A stretch of 64,000 nucleotides of DNA from Vulcanimicrobiota bacterium (GTDB taxonomy: Bacteria; Vulcanimicrobiota; Vulcanimicrobiia; Vulcanimicrobiales; Vulcanimicrobiaceae). The position numbers and the translations under genes were made by a program. The notes beneath the pieces are model-generated. The model was not told the DNA's origin. It was given only the letters and a program-made list of their open reading frames with translations, and did no database searches. The stretch covers positions 62,001-126,000 of the forward strand of contig DAIDHQ010000032.1 in NCBI GenBank assembly GCA_027459645.1, written 5' to 3'. Of this stretch, positions 36,709 through 44,456 are shown piece by piece. The first letter of the stretch is position 1, and each line of letters starts with the position of its first letter.

Positions 36709-37274
36709 TGCACGTGCTGCGCATGCTCGACGCGGCCTATTACCGAAACGGTTCGACGTTCGTGCGGCCCTTCACGTTGGAAATGCAGCGCAGCCAAAGG
36801 CTTGCCATTCGAACGCGCGACGCGCGGGAAGCGCGGGTGCTCGCGACCATGGCGGCGGCACTCGTCAAAGCCACCAGCGGAATCGTCTTGATCGGCGAAT
36901 ACGATCCTCGGGTACAGCCCGCGCATTGCAAGGCGCTTGCGGCGTACGTACCGCACGATCCGCTTCCGCTCGCGGAATCCAGCTTCGATCGTTTTATCGC
37001 CTATCGCGCCGCGCTATGGAATCTCGATCTCGTCGCCGCACGCGAACGCGCGGCGACGCTGCTCGCACGCTTGAACGGCATTCACGAAGCTTTCGCGTAT
37101 CCCATCGTCGCCGCACTGTTGTCGGAACCGGCCCTGCTCGTGCTGGATCGTCCGCACGCGGCATTTGCCGCCCAACTCATCGAAGCTGCCGGCGGCTGCG
37201 CGATCTTTTCGACGCATGTCGACGAAGCGACGGCGGCGCATTTCGATCCGGTGCGCGAGGCGGTACAGCGATGA
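36708..37274 (+). CDS. degenerate ABC-ATPase-like protein (no Walker A)
   Basis: A 188-residue protein that follows the layout of a short ABC ATPase but has lost its catalytic parts. Where Walker A should be it reads RTRDAREARVL (36-46). The Q-loop region reads YVPHDP with His83 for Gln, the LSGGQ signature is absent (IHEAFAYP), and Walker B is LLVLDRP with Arg148 in place of the catalytic Glu. The switch histidine H170 (FSTHVDEA) is kept. It cannot be expected to bind or hydrolyse ATP normally. It overlaps both neighbours (TGATG, ATGA) and is followed by a membrane protein, as in an ABC exporter. Function unknown. Confidence 0.7.
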   Translation: MHVLRMLDAAYYRNGSTFVRPFTLEMQRSQRLAIRTRDAREARVLATMAAALVKATSGIVLIGEYDPRVQPAHCKALAAYVPHDPLPLAESSFDRFIAYRAALWNLDLVAARERAATLLARLNGIHEAFAYPIVAALLSEPALLVLDRPHAAFAAQLIEAAGGCAIFSTHVDEATAAHFDPVREAVQR

Positions 37275-37933
37275 CGCGCCGCGCGTTTGCGTCGGTCTTT
37301 ACGACACGGCTCTACGTCGATCGCCGCAGCACGGCACTCGCGTGCGCGCTCGCAGCGATCGTTGCGTTCGTTCAACCGCACAGCATCGCCGGCATCACCG
37401 ATCCGCTTACCGCGAGCCTGGCGATTCGCAGCGTGTGGCTCGCAGGCCCGATGTTCTTCTGCTCGACGATCGGCATCGCGATCGCGCTCGTGCAAGGCCC
37501 CGGACGTCATCGCTACCTGGATGCGGCGGAACTGGGGGCGCCGCTCTTCGGACGCGAGCTCGCGCGTGCCAAAGCGGTCGCTCCGGCGATTGCGGCCTCG
37601 CTCGCCGCACTCTGCTACTGGGCCGCGCAATTCCTGAGCGGCTTTGCGGCACCGCCGACATTCTTTACGCTGGCGCTCGCGAGCGTGCTCGCATCGACGA
37701 TGGTAGCGCTCAACGCCACGATCCGCAGCGGCGGCACGCGCGCGCTCTACGTCGCGCTCGCGTTTGCAACGACGGCCATCTCGTACGCGCTCGCGGTCTA
37801 TGCCGACGTCGCAACGAAGCGAAACGACGACGCCGCAGCGGTGGCGAGCGAACTCGTCTTCTGCGGCGTCGTGGGATTTATCGCCCTGCGTCAGTACGGT
37901 GAAGCGCTCGCGCGCTATGACGCGTTAGATTAG
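37271..37933 (+). CDS. polytopic membrane protein paired with the degenerate ABC protein
   Basis: A 220-residue membrane protein with about six hydrophobic segments and a basic start (MTRRAFASVFTTRLYVDRRS). A short cytoplasmic loop (GRHRYLDAAELGAPLFGRELARAK) resembles the coupling region of ABC-2-type permeases. No family could be named. ATG overlaps the previous stop, so the two are made together; an exporter-like complex with a non-ATPase subunit is the simplest reading. It ends one base from the convergent DJ-1-like gene. Confidence 0.62.
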   Translation: MTRRAFASVFTTRLYVDRRSTALACALAAIVAFVQPHSIAGITDPLTASLAIRSVWLAGPMFFCSTIGIAIALVQGPGRHRYLDAAELGAPLFGRELARAKAVAPAIAASLAALCYWAAQFLSGFAAPPTFFTLALASVLASTMVALNATIRSGGTRALYVALAFATTAISYALAVYADVATKRNDDAAAVASELVFCGVVGFIALRQYGEALARYDALD

Positions 37934-37934
37934 A

Positions 37935-38492
37935 CTAGGCGACGGCTCCCGAGGCTGCCAGTTTTTCGAGCATCGCGCGGTTGAATTGGGGCATATCCTC
38001 GCCGCCGCGCGTCGTAACCCAGTTAGAGTCGGTCACCGTCGGCTGATCCCGATAGAGACCGCCTGCATTGCGGATGTCGTCCGCGATCGACGCAGCGCCG
38101 GTTACTTGGCGGCTGCGCACTAATTGCGCCGAGATGAGTACCTGCGCACCGTGGCCCACCGCGAAGATCGGTTTCTTCGCCGCGTCGAGTTCGCGCAAAA
38201 AGCGCTGCACTTCGCGATCGGTGCGAATCCGGTCGGGCGAGGTCCCGCCGGGAATCAAGAGCGCGTCGAAATCTTCGCCCGTGCAATCGCTGACGAGCTC
38301 CTCGGCCTTCATCGCTTGGCCTTCATCCAGACCCCGCTTGCCACGGATTTTCTGGCGCCCCTTCTCGTCGATGCCGACGATCGTAACGACCGCTCCGGCT
38401 TCTTCGAGGGCGCGCCGCGGCTCCGTCAAGTCCGCTTCTTCGAATCCATCGCCGATCAGCGCGGCGATTCGCTTGCCATCAACTCCTTGCAT
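37935..38492 (-). CDS. DJ-1/PfpI-family protein lacking the nucleophile cysteine
   Basis: A 185-residue class I glutamine-amidotransferase-like protein of the DJ-1/PfpI/YhbO type: RIAALIGDGFEEADL (conserved Glu18), DALLIPGGTSPDRIR and FAVGHGAQVLISAQLV. The nucleophile elbow normally reads AxCHG; here Gly113 replaces the Cys, with His114 kept. Protease, deglycase or glyoxalase activity would need that Cys, so this member is likely non-catalytic or uses another mechanism. It lies 53 bases after the five-gene redox operon on the same strand. Confidence 0.85.
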   Translation of the reverse strand: MQGVDGKRIAALIGDGFEEADLTEPRRALEEAGAVVTIVGIDEKGRQKIRGKRGLDEGQAMKAEELVSDCTGEDFDALLIPGGTSPDRIRTDREVQRFLRELDAAKKPIFAVGHGAQVLISAQLVRSRQVTGAASIADDIRNAGGLYRDQPTVTDSNWVTTRGGEDMPQFNRAMLEKLAASGAVA

Positions 38493-38545
38493 CGTGGGCC
38501 GATGATTCGCCCCGGGGACCTGTCCACCTGGCCACGGCCGAAGAG

Positions 38546-39049
38546 CTAGCCCAGCAAGCCTCCCGTTTGCTGCACGGCCACCCGCAGCAGGTAGGCCAGT
38601 TCCAGCTCCAGCTTCCCGAGGGGGTCGAGAAGTTCGTCGCCTGCGATCGCGCTCAGCGTGGGGTTGCGTTTGGTCATGTCCGACTCGGGCACCGCATGGC
38701 GCGGGTTGATCTCACGCATGTAGATGCGCGCGTCGTAGCGGAGCGGCCCCTCGGGCAGAAAGTAGAGAGGGTCCAGGCCGAACGCGTAGGCCTCGAGGCC
38801 CAGGATGCCGGTCCGCTGCAGAAACTCGATCGGCCGCAGGCGGAGTGCCTGGGCGAAGGCCGCAAGCGCGGCAATGCCCACGCGCTGCGTTCCCGAGAAG
38901 AGCGCTTCCAGCTCGGCAGGTGCCAGGCCCGCGGCATCGCCCAGGCGCGCGGGCGCGACTTCGCGCTCGCCGCAAAGTACGCGCAGAGCGTCCCCGAAGG
39001 CCGGGCCGCCTGCGGTCCCGGAGCGGCCGTTCCACCGTGCATCGTTCAT
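38546..39049 (-). CDS. HTH (XRE-like) protein coupled to a Rieske ferredoxin
   Basis: A 167-residue protein whose first half looks like a helix-turn-helix domain (FGDALRVLCGEREVAPARLGDAAGLAPAELEALFSGTQRVGIAALAAFAQAL). Its second half is an unassigned alpha-helical part with an acidic tract before a hydrophobic end. It probably binds DNA, but the HTH is divergent. The ATG overlaps the Rieske stop (ATGA), so it is translated with it. Its target may be its own operon. Confidence 0.55.
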   Translation of the reverse strand: MNDARWNGRSGTAGGPAFGDALRVLCGEREVAPARLGDAAGLAPAELEALFSGTQRVGIAALAAFAQALRLRPIEFLQRTGILGLEAYAFGLDPLYFLPEGPLRYDARIYMREINPRHAVPESDMTKRNPTLSAIAGDELLDPLGKLELELAYLLRVAVQQTGGLLG

Positions 39050-39366
39050 TCGGGCAGCGGTTCCGTGCTGACGTAGATCTGGCCCCCTTGCACGCGCACC
39101 TCGAAACGGGGGATCGTGGCAAAGTCGCCGAGCGTCATTTTGCCCGAGCGCAGATCGAAGCACCACGCGTGCCACGGGCACGTGACCGTGCGATCTTCGA
39201 CCCATCCGTCTGCAATTGGACCGCCCTGATGGGGACACGAGTTTTCGAGCGCGTACAGCTCGCCGTCCACGTTGAAGAGGGCGACGTCGAACCGGCCGAC
39301 CCGGTACGCGCGCGCGCTGCCGGGCGGCAACGCCGCGAGTTCGGTGACGCGGACGAAATCGGCCAT
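39046..39366 (-). CDS. Rieske-type [2Fe-2S] ferredoxin
   Basis: A 106-residue single-domain Rieske protein of the dioxygenase-ferredoxin/NirD type. Cluster ligands are in CPHQGGPIADG and CPWHAWCFDLRSG. It starts with FVRVTELAALPPGSARAYRV and has no signal or membrane helix, so it is a soluble electron carrier. No oxygenase subunit is close by. It sits five bases after the SDR gene within a five-gene operon. Confidence 0.92.
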   Translation of the reverse strand: MADFVRVTELAALPPGSARAYRVGRFDVALFNVDGELYALENSCPHQGGPIADGWVEDRTVTCPWHAWCFDLRSGKMTLGDFATIPRFEVRVQGGQIYVSTEPLPE

Positions 39367-39371
39367 CGCCG

Positions 39372-40142
39372 CTAAAATAGCGACTTGATCAAACCGCCGT
39401 CAATCGCAATCGTCTGACCGGTGACGTAGCGCGCCGGTTCGCCGCACAAAAAGGCGACGAGCGGCGCGAATTCCTCGGGCATCGCGTTGCGACCGATCGG
39501 AATGTCGGCTCGAGCCGCTTCTTGCATCTTTCGTTCGTCGCCGTCGTAGAGTTTGCGCAAACGATCGGTTTCGATACGCCCGGTCGCAATGGCGTTGACG
39601 GTAACGCCGTCGGCAGCAATCTCCATCGAAAGCGTTTTGAGCGCCGATACGAGCGCGGTCCGAAATGCATTGGAAAGCACGAGCGTGGGAATCGGCTGCT
39701 TGACGGAGGACGACGTAAGCGCGACGATGCGCCCCCACTTTTGCGCGCGCATCGACGGAACGACGCCTTCAATCAATTGCACCATGCTGCGCAGCACGCC
39801 GCCGTAACCGGCGTCCCAATCGTGCAGATCCATCTGCGTGAACGTTCCGGGCTTGGGACCGCCGCTATTCGCGACGAGAATATCGATCGACCCGTACGCG
39901 TCGCGAACGCCCGCGAGCAGCGCGTCGATCGCAGCCGGAGCGCTCAGGTCGGCGACGAACGGGCGGGCGTCGTGCGCGCCGAGTTCCTTCGCGCGCGTCG
40001 CAACGTCGCGCAATTCGGATTCGCGCCTCGCAGCGATCGCGAGCTTTACGCCTTCGGTCGCAAGCGCGAGCGCGACCGCTTTGCCCAATCCTGCGCTCGC
40101 TCCCGTCACGAGCGCCACGCGCGAACGAATGCCTAAATCCAC
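39372..40142 (-). CDS. SDR-family protein with altered active site
   Basis: A 256-residue short-chain dehydrogenase/reductase fold: VALVTGASAGLGKAVA (cofactor glycines), ILVANSGGP in place of the usual NAG, GRIVALTSSSVKQPIP, and VTVNAIATGRIETDR. The segment that should hold the catalytic YxxxK reads TLVLSNAFRTAL and has neither residue. I recognise this as a subgroup annotated as 3-oxoacyl-ACP reductases; true reductase activity is doubtful. GTG start at 40142, overlapping the cupin gene by ten bases. Confidence 0.85.
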   Translation of the reverse strand: MDLGIRSRVALVTGASAGLGKAVALALATEGVKLAIAARRESELRDVATRAKELGAHDARPFVADLSAPAAIDALLAGVRDAYGSIDILVANSGGPKPGTFTQMDLHDWDAGYGGVLRSMVQLIEGVVPSMRAQKWGRIVALTSSSVKQPIPTLVLSNAFRTALVSALKTLSMEIAADGVTVNAIATGRIETDRLRKLYDGDERKMQEAARADIPIGRNAMPEEFAPLVAFLCGEPARYVTGQTIAIDGGLIKSLF

Positions 40143-40507
40143 CGTGCCTCCACCGTGCGCTCGCCTCCCGCCGTGCCGGTATTTATGGTCGACGCGGGCT
40201 CGAGCAACAGCATCTTCGTACCCGGTACCGCGACCGGTTTGTGTTCGACGCCGTGCGGGACGATGAGAAACTCTCCCGCACCGAAGCGTTCGCACCGTTC
40301 GGTTCCTGCGTCGTCGCGATAATGCATCGCGATCTCGCCTTCGATCACGAAAAAGAGTTCGTCCTCGACGTCGTGGTGATGCCACACGAACTCTCCGCCG
40401 ATCTTTACGAGCTTTACGTGGAAGCCGTTGAGTTCGCCGACGATCTTCGGACTCCACTCGTCGTCGAACGCGGCGAATTTCTCGGCGAGGTTTGATTTGC
40501 GCAGCAT
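40133..40507 (-). CDS. small cupin-domain protein
   Basis: A 124-residue single cupin with the metal motif WHHHDVEDELFFVIEGEI (two His, one Glu after the strand) and the second motif GEFLIVPHGVEHKPVA. Often found as a dioxygenase or isomerase of unknown substrate. The ATG at 40507 overlaps the FMN reductase stop. Confidence 0.9.
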   Translation of the reverse strand: MLRKSNLAEKFAAFDDEWSPKIVGELNGFHVKLVKIGGEFVWHHHDVEDELFFVIEGEIAMHYRDDAGTERCERFGAGEFLIVPHGVEHKPVAVPGTKMLLLEPASTINTGTAGGERTVEARWI

Positions 40508-41088
40508 CAATAGGGAACCCCGTTCTTGCGCGCTTCCCTCAACGCACTCGCATACCAACAGAATTCATCGAAGAAGTTGCGGGAGTAGCCTTCGGTCTTG
40601 GGATCCGACGGCGTTCCGGCTTCGTCGAACGCGGCCGCTACGTTGGCGACTTGAAACATCGATGGAATCGTGACCATACCCATTTCGCTCAGCATGGAAC
40701 GCAACGCGTATCCCGCCCGCGCTCCCGCGAAGCGCCCGTCGGAATAGGTTACGATACCCGCGGCGCGCCAGTAATATTCTTCGAGAAAGTAATCGAGCAG
40801 ATTCGCAAGCGCCGGCGGGACGCCATGATTGTACTCACCGGAGACGACCATAAAACCGTCGGCGCTGCGGTAGAGCTGCGCAAGCTCCTCGAGTTCGCGC
40901 GGCGCTTCGCCCTTTGGATACTCTTTGTACATCAGATCGATCATCGGCAGCGCGTGCTCGAGCGGATCGACGAGCACGGGACGATGACCGCGCGCCTTCA
41001 GCTGTGCCATGACATAGTGAGCGGCGCGGATGCCGACGCGCTCGCGCCGGACGGAACCGTAAATGACGGGAACGAGCAGCGAATCCAT
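40507..41088 (-). CDS. NADPH-dependent FMN reductase-like flavoprotein
   Basis: A 193-residue flavodoxin-fold protein: VPVIYGSVRRERVGIRAA binds the FMN phosphate, SGEYNHGVPPALANLLDYF is the flavin-binding loop of the SsuE/ArsH/chromate reductase group. It probably reduces FMN, quinones or azo compounds. I used the ATG at 41088; a GTG at 41109 adds seven residues. First gene of the operon FMN reductase-cupin-SDR-Rieske-HTH. Confidence 0.9.
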   Translation of the reverse strand: MDSLLVPVIYGSVRRERVGIRAAHYVMAQLKARGHRPVLVDPLEHALPMIDLMYKEYPKGEAPRELEELAQLYRSADGFMVVSGEYNHGVPPALANLLDYFLEEYYWRAAGIVTYSDGRFAGARAGYALRSMLSEMGMVTIPSMFQVANVAAAFDEAGTPSDPKTEGYSRNFFDEFCWYASALREARKNGVPY

Positions 41089-41144
41089 GAGGTGCCGTTG
41101 CGCGCGCACGCGCTAAAGTCATGCCGGGAAAGGCCCGCTTCGGC

Positions 41145-41150
41145 TATGCT
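41145..41150 (+). promoter_or_regulatory. -10-like element six bases before the thioesterase start
   Basis: TATGCT, then six bases, then ATG at 41157. The same spacing occurs at 49342, 53829 and 58084. Transcription would start at or next to the start codon, giving a leaderless mRNA. No -35 match. Confidence 0.45.
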
Positions 41151-41156
41151 GGCTGC

Positions 41157-41546
41157 ATGAACACGCCGCCCGAGTACGTCGAAGAACGCCGCACCGAGAT
41201 CGTCTTTCCGGAAGATACCAACGCCTACGGCACCCTCTTCGGCGGCAAGGCGCTCGCGATGATGGACGTCGTCGGAGGGATCGCCTCGATCCGCGCCTGC
41301 CGGAAGCAAACGGTGACGGTCTCGATCGACCGCATCGATTTCAAACAACCGATCCGTGCCGGCGAGTTCGTCGAAACGATCGCCCGCGTGGTCAAGATCG
41401 GTACGACGTCGATCACCGTCGAGGTCGAACTGTGGGCCGAACATCCAATGACGGGAGAACGCCGCCTCTCGACGGTCGGCAAGTTCATCTACGTCGCGGT
41501 GACGCCCGAGGGCAAGCCTACGCCGGTGCGCGACCCCGAACGTTGA
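41157..41546 (+). CDS. acyl-CoA thioesterase (hotdog fold, YciA-like)
   Basis: A 129-residue hotdog protein with the YciA/BFIT signature NAYGTLFGGKALAMMDVVGGIA and the strand VTVSIDRIDFKQPIRAGEFVE, which holds the active-site acid and CoA contacts. It hydrolyses acyl-CoA esters. An upstream in-frame ATG at 41121 would add 12 residues. I chose 41157 because of the TATGCT six bases before it and because the family aligns from here. Diverges from the FMN reductase gene. Confidence 0.9.
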   Translation: MNTPPEYVEERRTEIVFPEDTNAYGTLFGGKALAMMDVVGGIASIRACRKQTVTVSIDRIDFKQPIRAGEFVETIARVVKIGTTSITVEVELWAEHPMTGERRLSTVGKFIYVAVTPEGKPTPVRDPER

Positions 41547-41660
41547 CCCACACGTTGATCGCGAAGACGATCACGCCCAGAATGGCCAGGCTCGCGCCGA
41601 TGCTTGTGGGCAGAATGCCCCCGTCGTGGTTGCCTGACTTGCTTGCTTTAGGCTCCCGGG
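41518..41660 (-). pseudogene. possible remnant of a membrane-protein C-terminus
   Basis: The minus strand keeps an open frame ending at a TAG (41520-41518) that reads SIGASLAILGVIVFAINVW, then VNVRGRAPA. This is one membrane helix with a basic tail, like the last helix of heme-copper oxidase subunit I. It has no ATG, GTG or TTG upstream and overlaps the thioesterase 3' end. It may be decay or chance. Confidence 0.2.
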
Positions 41661-41678
41661 TTCGGGCGAGCTTCGGGG

Positions 41679-41707
41679 TTGCCCTACGGCGGCCGGTCTG
41701 GTACTCT
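41679..41707 (+). promoter_or_regulatory. rpsO promoter candidate
   Basis: TTGCCC (41679-41684), a 17-base spacer and TACTCT (41702-41707) preceded by TGG, an extended -10. The transcript would begin near 41714, leaving a leader of about 90 bases before rpsO. Confidence 0.45.
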
Positions 41708-41709
41708 AC

Positions 41710-41732
41710 CGGGGTCGCCGAAGCGGACCCCG
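41710..41732 (+). promoter_or_regulatory. hairpin in the rpsO leader
   Basis: CGGGGTC and GACCCCG form a perfect seven-pair stem around a nine-base loop, near the predicted 5' end of the rpsO mRNA. S15 represses its own translation through leader structures in several phyla, with different folds; this could be such an element. No match to a named class is claimed. Confidence 0.35.
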
Positions 41733-41802
41733 CGATCCCCGAGCCACTGGGAAGCGCGGGCCTGCATTCGAAGCGAGACCATCCTGCTTAAGGAGCCATC
41801 GA

Positions 41803-42072
41803 GTGCCTCTCACCAAAGAGCAAAAGGCGGAAATTGCCGCCAAGTACGGTCGCGGATCGAACGATACCGGTTCGGCCGAAGTGCAGATCGCGATTCTCAC
41901 CGCGTCGATCAACATGCTGACCGAGCACCTCAAAATGCACAAGAAAGATCATCACAGCCGCCGGGGCCTGTTGCTCCAGGTCGGCCAGCGCCGCCGTCTG
42001 CTGAACTATCTGCAGGCAAAAGACATCGAGCGCTATCGCACGCTCATCGGCGAACTCGGCCTACGCCGCTAA
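41803..42072 (+). CDS. rpsO: 30S ribosomal protein S15
   Basis: An 89-residue S15 that binds 16S rRNA in the platform of the 30S subunit. [19 protein letters not shown], the [16 protein letters not shown] helix and RRRLLNYLQ are diagnostic. It starts at GTG, with AAGGAG eight bases upstream. In many bacteria rpsO is next to pnp; here pnp is about 7.7 kb away on the same strand with unrelated genes in between. Confidence 0.98.
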   Translation: MPLTKEQKAEIAAKYGRGSNDTGSAEVQIAILTASINMLTEHLKMHKKDHHSRRGLLLQVGQRRRLLNYLQAKDIERYRTLIGELGLRR

Positions 42073-42152
42073 CCCCTTTCGGCGAGGACCCTGACATTCG
42101 TTGTCCGAGACGCGAGGAATGAGTGAGCGGGGTAATCCGTAGCCCCGATATA

Positions 42153-44417
42153 TTACAGCAACACCGCCCGTGCGTGAGAACCGCGCGGGCGGCGTCGCAT
42201 CACGCTGAATTCGAGCGTGCTCTGCGCGACGATGTAGAGCCCGCGCCCCGATTCGCTCATCACGTCTTGCGGCAGCATCGGCGCATGCGCGAACCCGGGA
42301 CCTTCGTCGATGACGTGCAGCACCGGATGCGGATTGCTGAAATCGAGAAGCACTTCGATCGGTCCGGGCGCGTAACGCGCCGCGTTCGCGGCCAGCTCGC
42401 CGAGCACCAGCTCCGCATATTGGATGCGTTCCATATCCGCGCCGCGCGCTTCGAGCGTACTGCGTAGTTCGCGGCGCAGCCGGTGAAGCAACGCGGCGTT
42501 CGAGTTTGCCGAGCTCCAGCGGTGCAAGTCGCGGGCGCGGACGGCGTCGCTCCCCATCGTCACGCACATGATCGCCACATCGTCGCCGGCGCCTTTGGGA
42601 AGCATGTGCTGCTGCACGTGCTCCGCCGGGTTGGGAGATCGCGCGAACGCCGGATCCGCAACCACGGCGGCGAGCGCTCGTAGGCCCGTTTCGATGTTGT
42701 GTTCGGATTCGACCAGACCGTCGGTGTAAAACAAGACGAGATCGCCTTGGCGCAGCATCGTTTCGGCGGTTTCCGAAAGATGACGTTCGCGCAATCCAAG
42801 CGGCGGATCGGAAAAGATGAGTTCTTCGATCGTTCCGTCGACGCGGCGCAGGAGCGGCGGAACGTGACCGGCGCCGGCGTAAGTCAGGATGCCCGTCACG
42901 GGACTGAGCACCGCGACAAATGCGGTGACGAACCGATCGGGGTCCTCCAAACGCAGCGCGCGATCGGCCGCATTGAGCATCAGCACCGGATCGGCATGAA
43001 CCTGTGCGGTACCGCGAATGATCTGGCGCATATTGCTCATGGTGACCGCTGCATCCAAACCGCTGCCCGCGACGTCGCCGATAGAAAACACCAGGCGTCC
43101 GTCGGGCAAGCGAAACGCATCGTACCAGTCGCCGCCGATCTGCGCTTCGGCGCTTCCCGGAAGATAGACCGCGTCCATTGCGAGCCACGGTACGTCGGGA
43201 AGCTCCTTCGGAAGCGAAGCCGCCTGCAGCGCAACGGAGACGCGATGCTCGCGTTCGTACAGACGCGCATTCTCGAGCGCGAGGGCGCGGTAACGCCGCT
43301 CGCTCTCGCGCAATCGCGTCGTGCTGCGAACTTGATCGTCGATGTCCGTCGCCGTTCCGAACCAGCGCGTCACTTGTCCCGACGCGTCGCGAATCGCCGA
43401 TGCGCGAGCGAGAAACCAGCGATACACGCCGTCGCCGCGACGTAGGCGAAACTTCTGTTCGAACGTTTGGCCGGTCCGTAGCGAACGTCGCCACGTTTCG
43501 AGCATCGAGCGTCTGTCGTCATCGTGAACGAAATCGCTCCACTTCTCGCCGTAGACACCTTCGGAAGGACCGCCGATATAGCGGGCGAGCGCGCTATTCG
43601 CGTAATCGATCACGCCGTCGTCGTTCGACGACCACACGATGTCGGGAACCGCTTCCGCGATCACGCGCATCTGCCGCTCGCGTTCGACCTGGGCGGCGTG
43701 GCGTTCCTGAATGTCGATGGCGGTTCCGACGCGATAAAAGCTGGCTTCTTCACCGAATCCCATGCGCTCCCAGCGCAATAGATGCCATCGGAACATGCCG
43801 TCGCGGCGCCGCTTCAGGCGAAATTCGACTTCGTCGGCCCCGCTGCGCAACGCGTGCATCAAGCGCCCCAAGTCGTCGGGATGAACGAGCGCGTTGCGCT
43901 CGGCGATCAGCGAGCCCGCCGGCAAGCCGGTATATTCGTGCCATGCGCGATTGACAAACGTCAGGCGGTCTTCTTTATCGGTCGTCCAGACCAGCATCGG
44001 CAGCGCGTTCGCCAAGCGCCGGAAGCGGTCGTCGGCGCGCTCGGCGGCGTCGCTTTCGGAACAGATGCCGATCCAGGTTTGAATCGCGCCGTGCTCGTCG
44101 CGCAGCGGGAAGAGCAGACCGCTGAAGAGCCGGTATTCATCGTCTGCGGAACGGAAGCGATAGGTGACGGCGTAAGGTGTTCCGCGCTCACCCTCCGTAG
44201 CCGTGCGCGCCATCACCGCGTCGAGGTCGGCGGGATGAAGCGCCAATTGCCAGCCGAAGCCGAGCGATTGTTCGCGGCTGAGCCCCGTGAATTGCGTCCA
44301 GGCGTAATTGACGTAGTCCCGGCTGCCGTCGCCGCGTTCGATCCACACAAGCTGGCGAAGCCCATCCGCAAAATCGCGAATAGGCCCCGAGTTCATATTG
44401 CCAAGGTCATGGAGCAC
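42153..44417 (-). CDS. PAS-PAS-PAS-SpoIIE phosphatase with C-terminal anti-sigma-like HATPase domain
   Basis: A soluble 754-residue signalling protein: three PAS/PAC domains (about 10-125, 130-245, 250-375), a short coiled linker, a PP2C SpoIIE/RsbU domain (about 400-615) with GGDWYDAFRLPDGRLVFSIGDVAGSGLDAA and DDVAIMCV, then an RsbW-like HATPase domain (LGELAANAARYAPG, DEGPGFA, GRGLYIVAQ). Such proteins both dephosphorylate anti-anti-sigma factors and contain the anti-sigma kinase type fold, linking a signal to sigma-factor partner switching. Start GTG 44417 or ATG 44396. Sensed signal unknown. Confidence 0.92.
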   Translation of the reverse strand: MLHDLGNMNSGPIRDFADGLRQLVWIERGDGSRDYVNYAWTQFTGLSREQSLGFGWQLALHPADLDAVMARTATEGERGTPYAVTYRFRSADDEYRLFSGLLFPLRDEHGAIQTWIGICSESDAAERADDRFRRLANALPMLVWTTDKEDRLTFVNRAWHEYTGLPAGSLIAERNALVHPDDLGRLMHALRSGADEVEFRLKRRRDGMFRWHLLRWERMGFGEEASFYRVGTAIDIQERHAAQVERERQMRVIAEAVPDIVWSSNDDGVIDYANSALARYIGGPSEGVYGEKWSDFVHDDDRRSMLETWRRSLRTGQTFEQKFRLRRGDGVYRWFLARASAIRDASGQVTRWFGTATDIDDQVRSTTRLRESERRYRALALENARLYEREHRVSVALQAASLPKELPDVPWLAMDAVYLPGSAEAQIGGDWYDAFRLPDGRLVFSIGDVAGSGLDAAVTMSNMRQIIRGTAQVHADPVLMLNAADRALRLEDPDRFVTAFVAVLSPVTGILTYAGAGHVPPLLRRVDGTIEELIFSDPPLGLRERHLSETAETMLRQGDLVLFYTDGLVESEHNIETGLRALAAVVADPAFARSPNPAEHVQQHMLPKGAGDDVAIMCVTMGSDAVRARDLHRWSSANSNAALLHRLRRELRSTLEARGADMERIQYAELVLGELAANAARYAPGPIEVLLDFSNPHPVLHVIDEGPGFAHAPMLPQDVMSESGRGLYIVAQSTLEFSVMRRRPRGSHARAVLL

Positions 44418-44426
44418 CGTGCCCCC

Positions 44427-44432
44427 ATTGTA
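44427..44432 (-). promoter_or_regulatory. -10 box for the PAS-SpoIIE gene
   Basis: TACAAT on the minus strand, nine bases before the GTG at 44417. A run of G between them could also serve as a weak ribosome site. Confidence 0.4.
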
Positions 44433-44456
44433 CCTCAGCCAGTCACGCGAGGGACT

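Noticed and set aside
39374-39379. TATTTT as a -10 box seven bases before the Rieske gene
   Set aside because: It is the end of the overlapping SDR coding sequence, and the Rieske gene is inside an operon.
42129-42148. CGGGG/CCCCG hairpin as a terminator after rpsO
   Set aside because: Only five pairs with a ten-base loop and no T-run; too weak to call.
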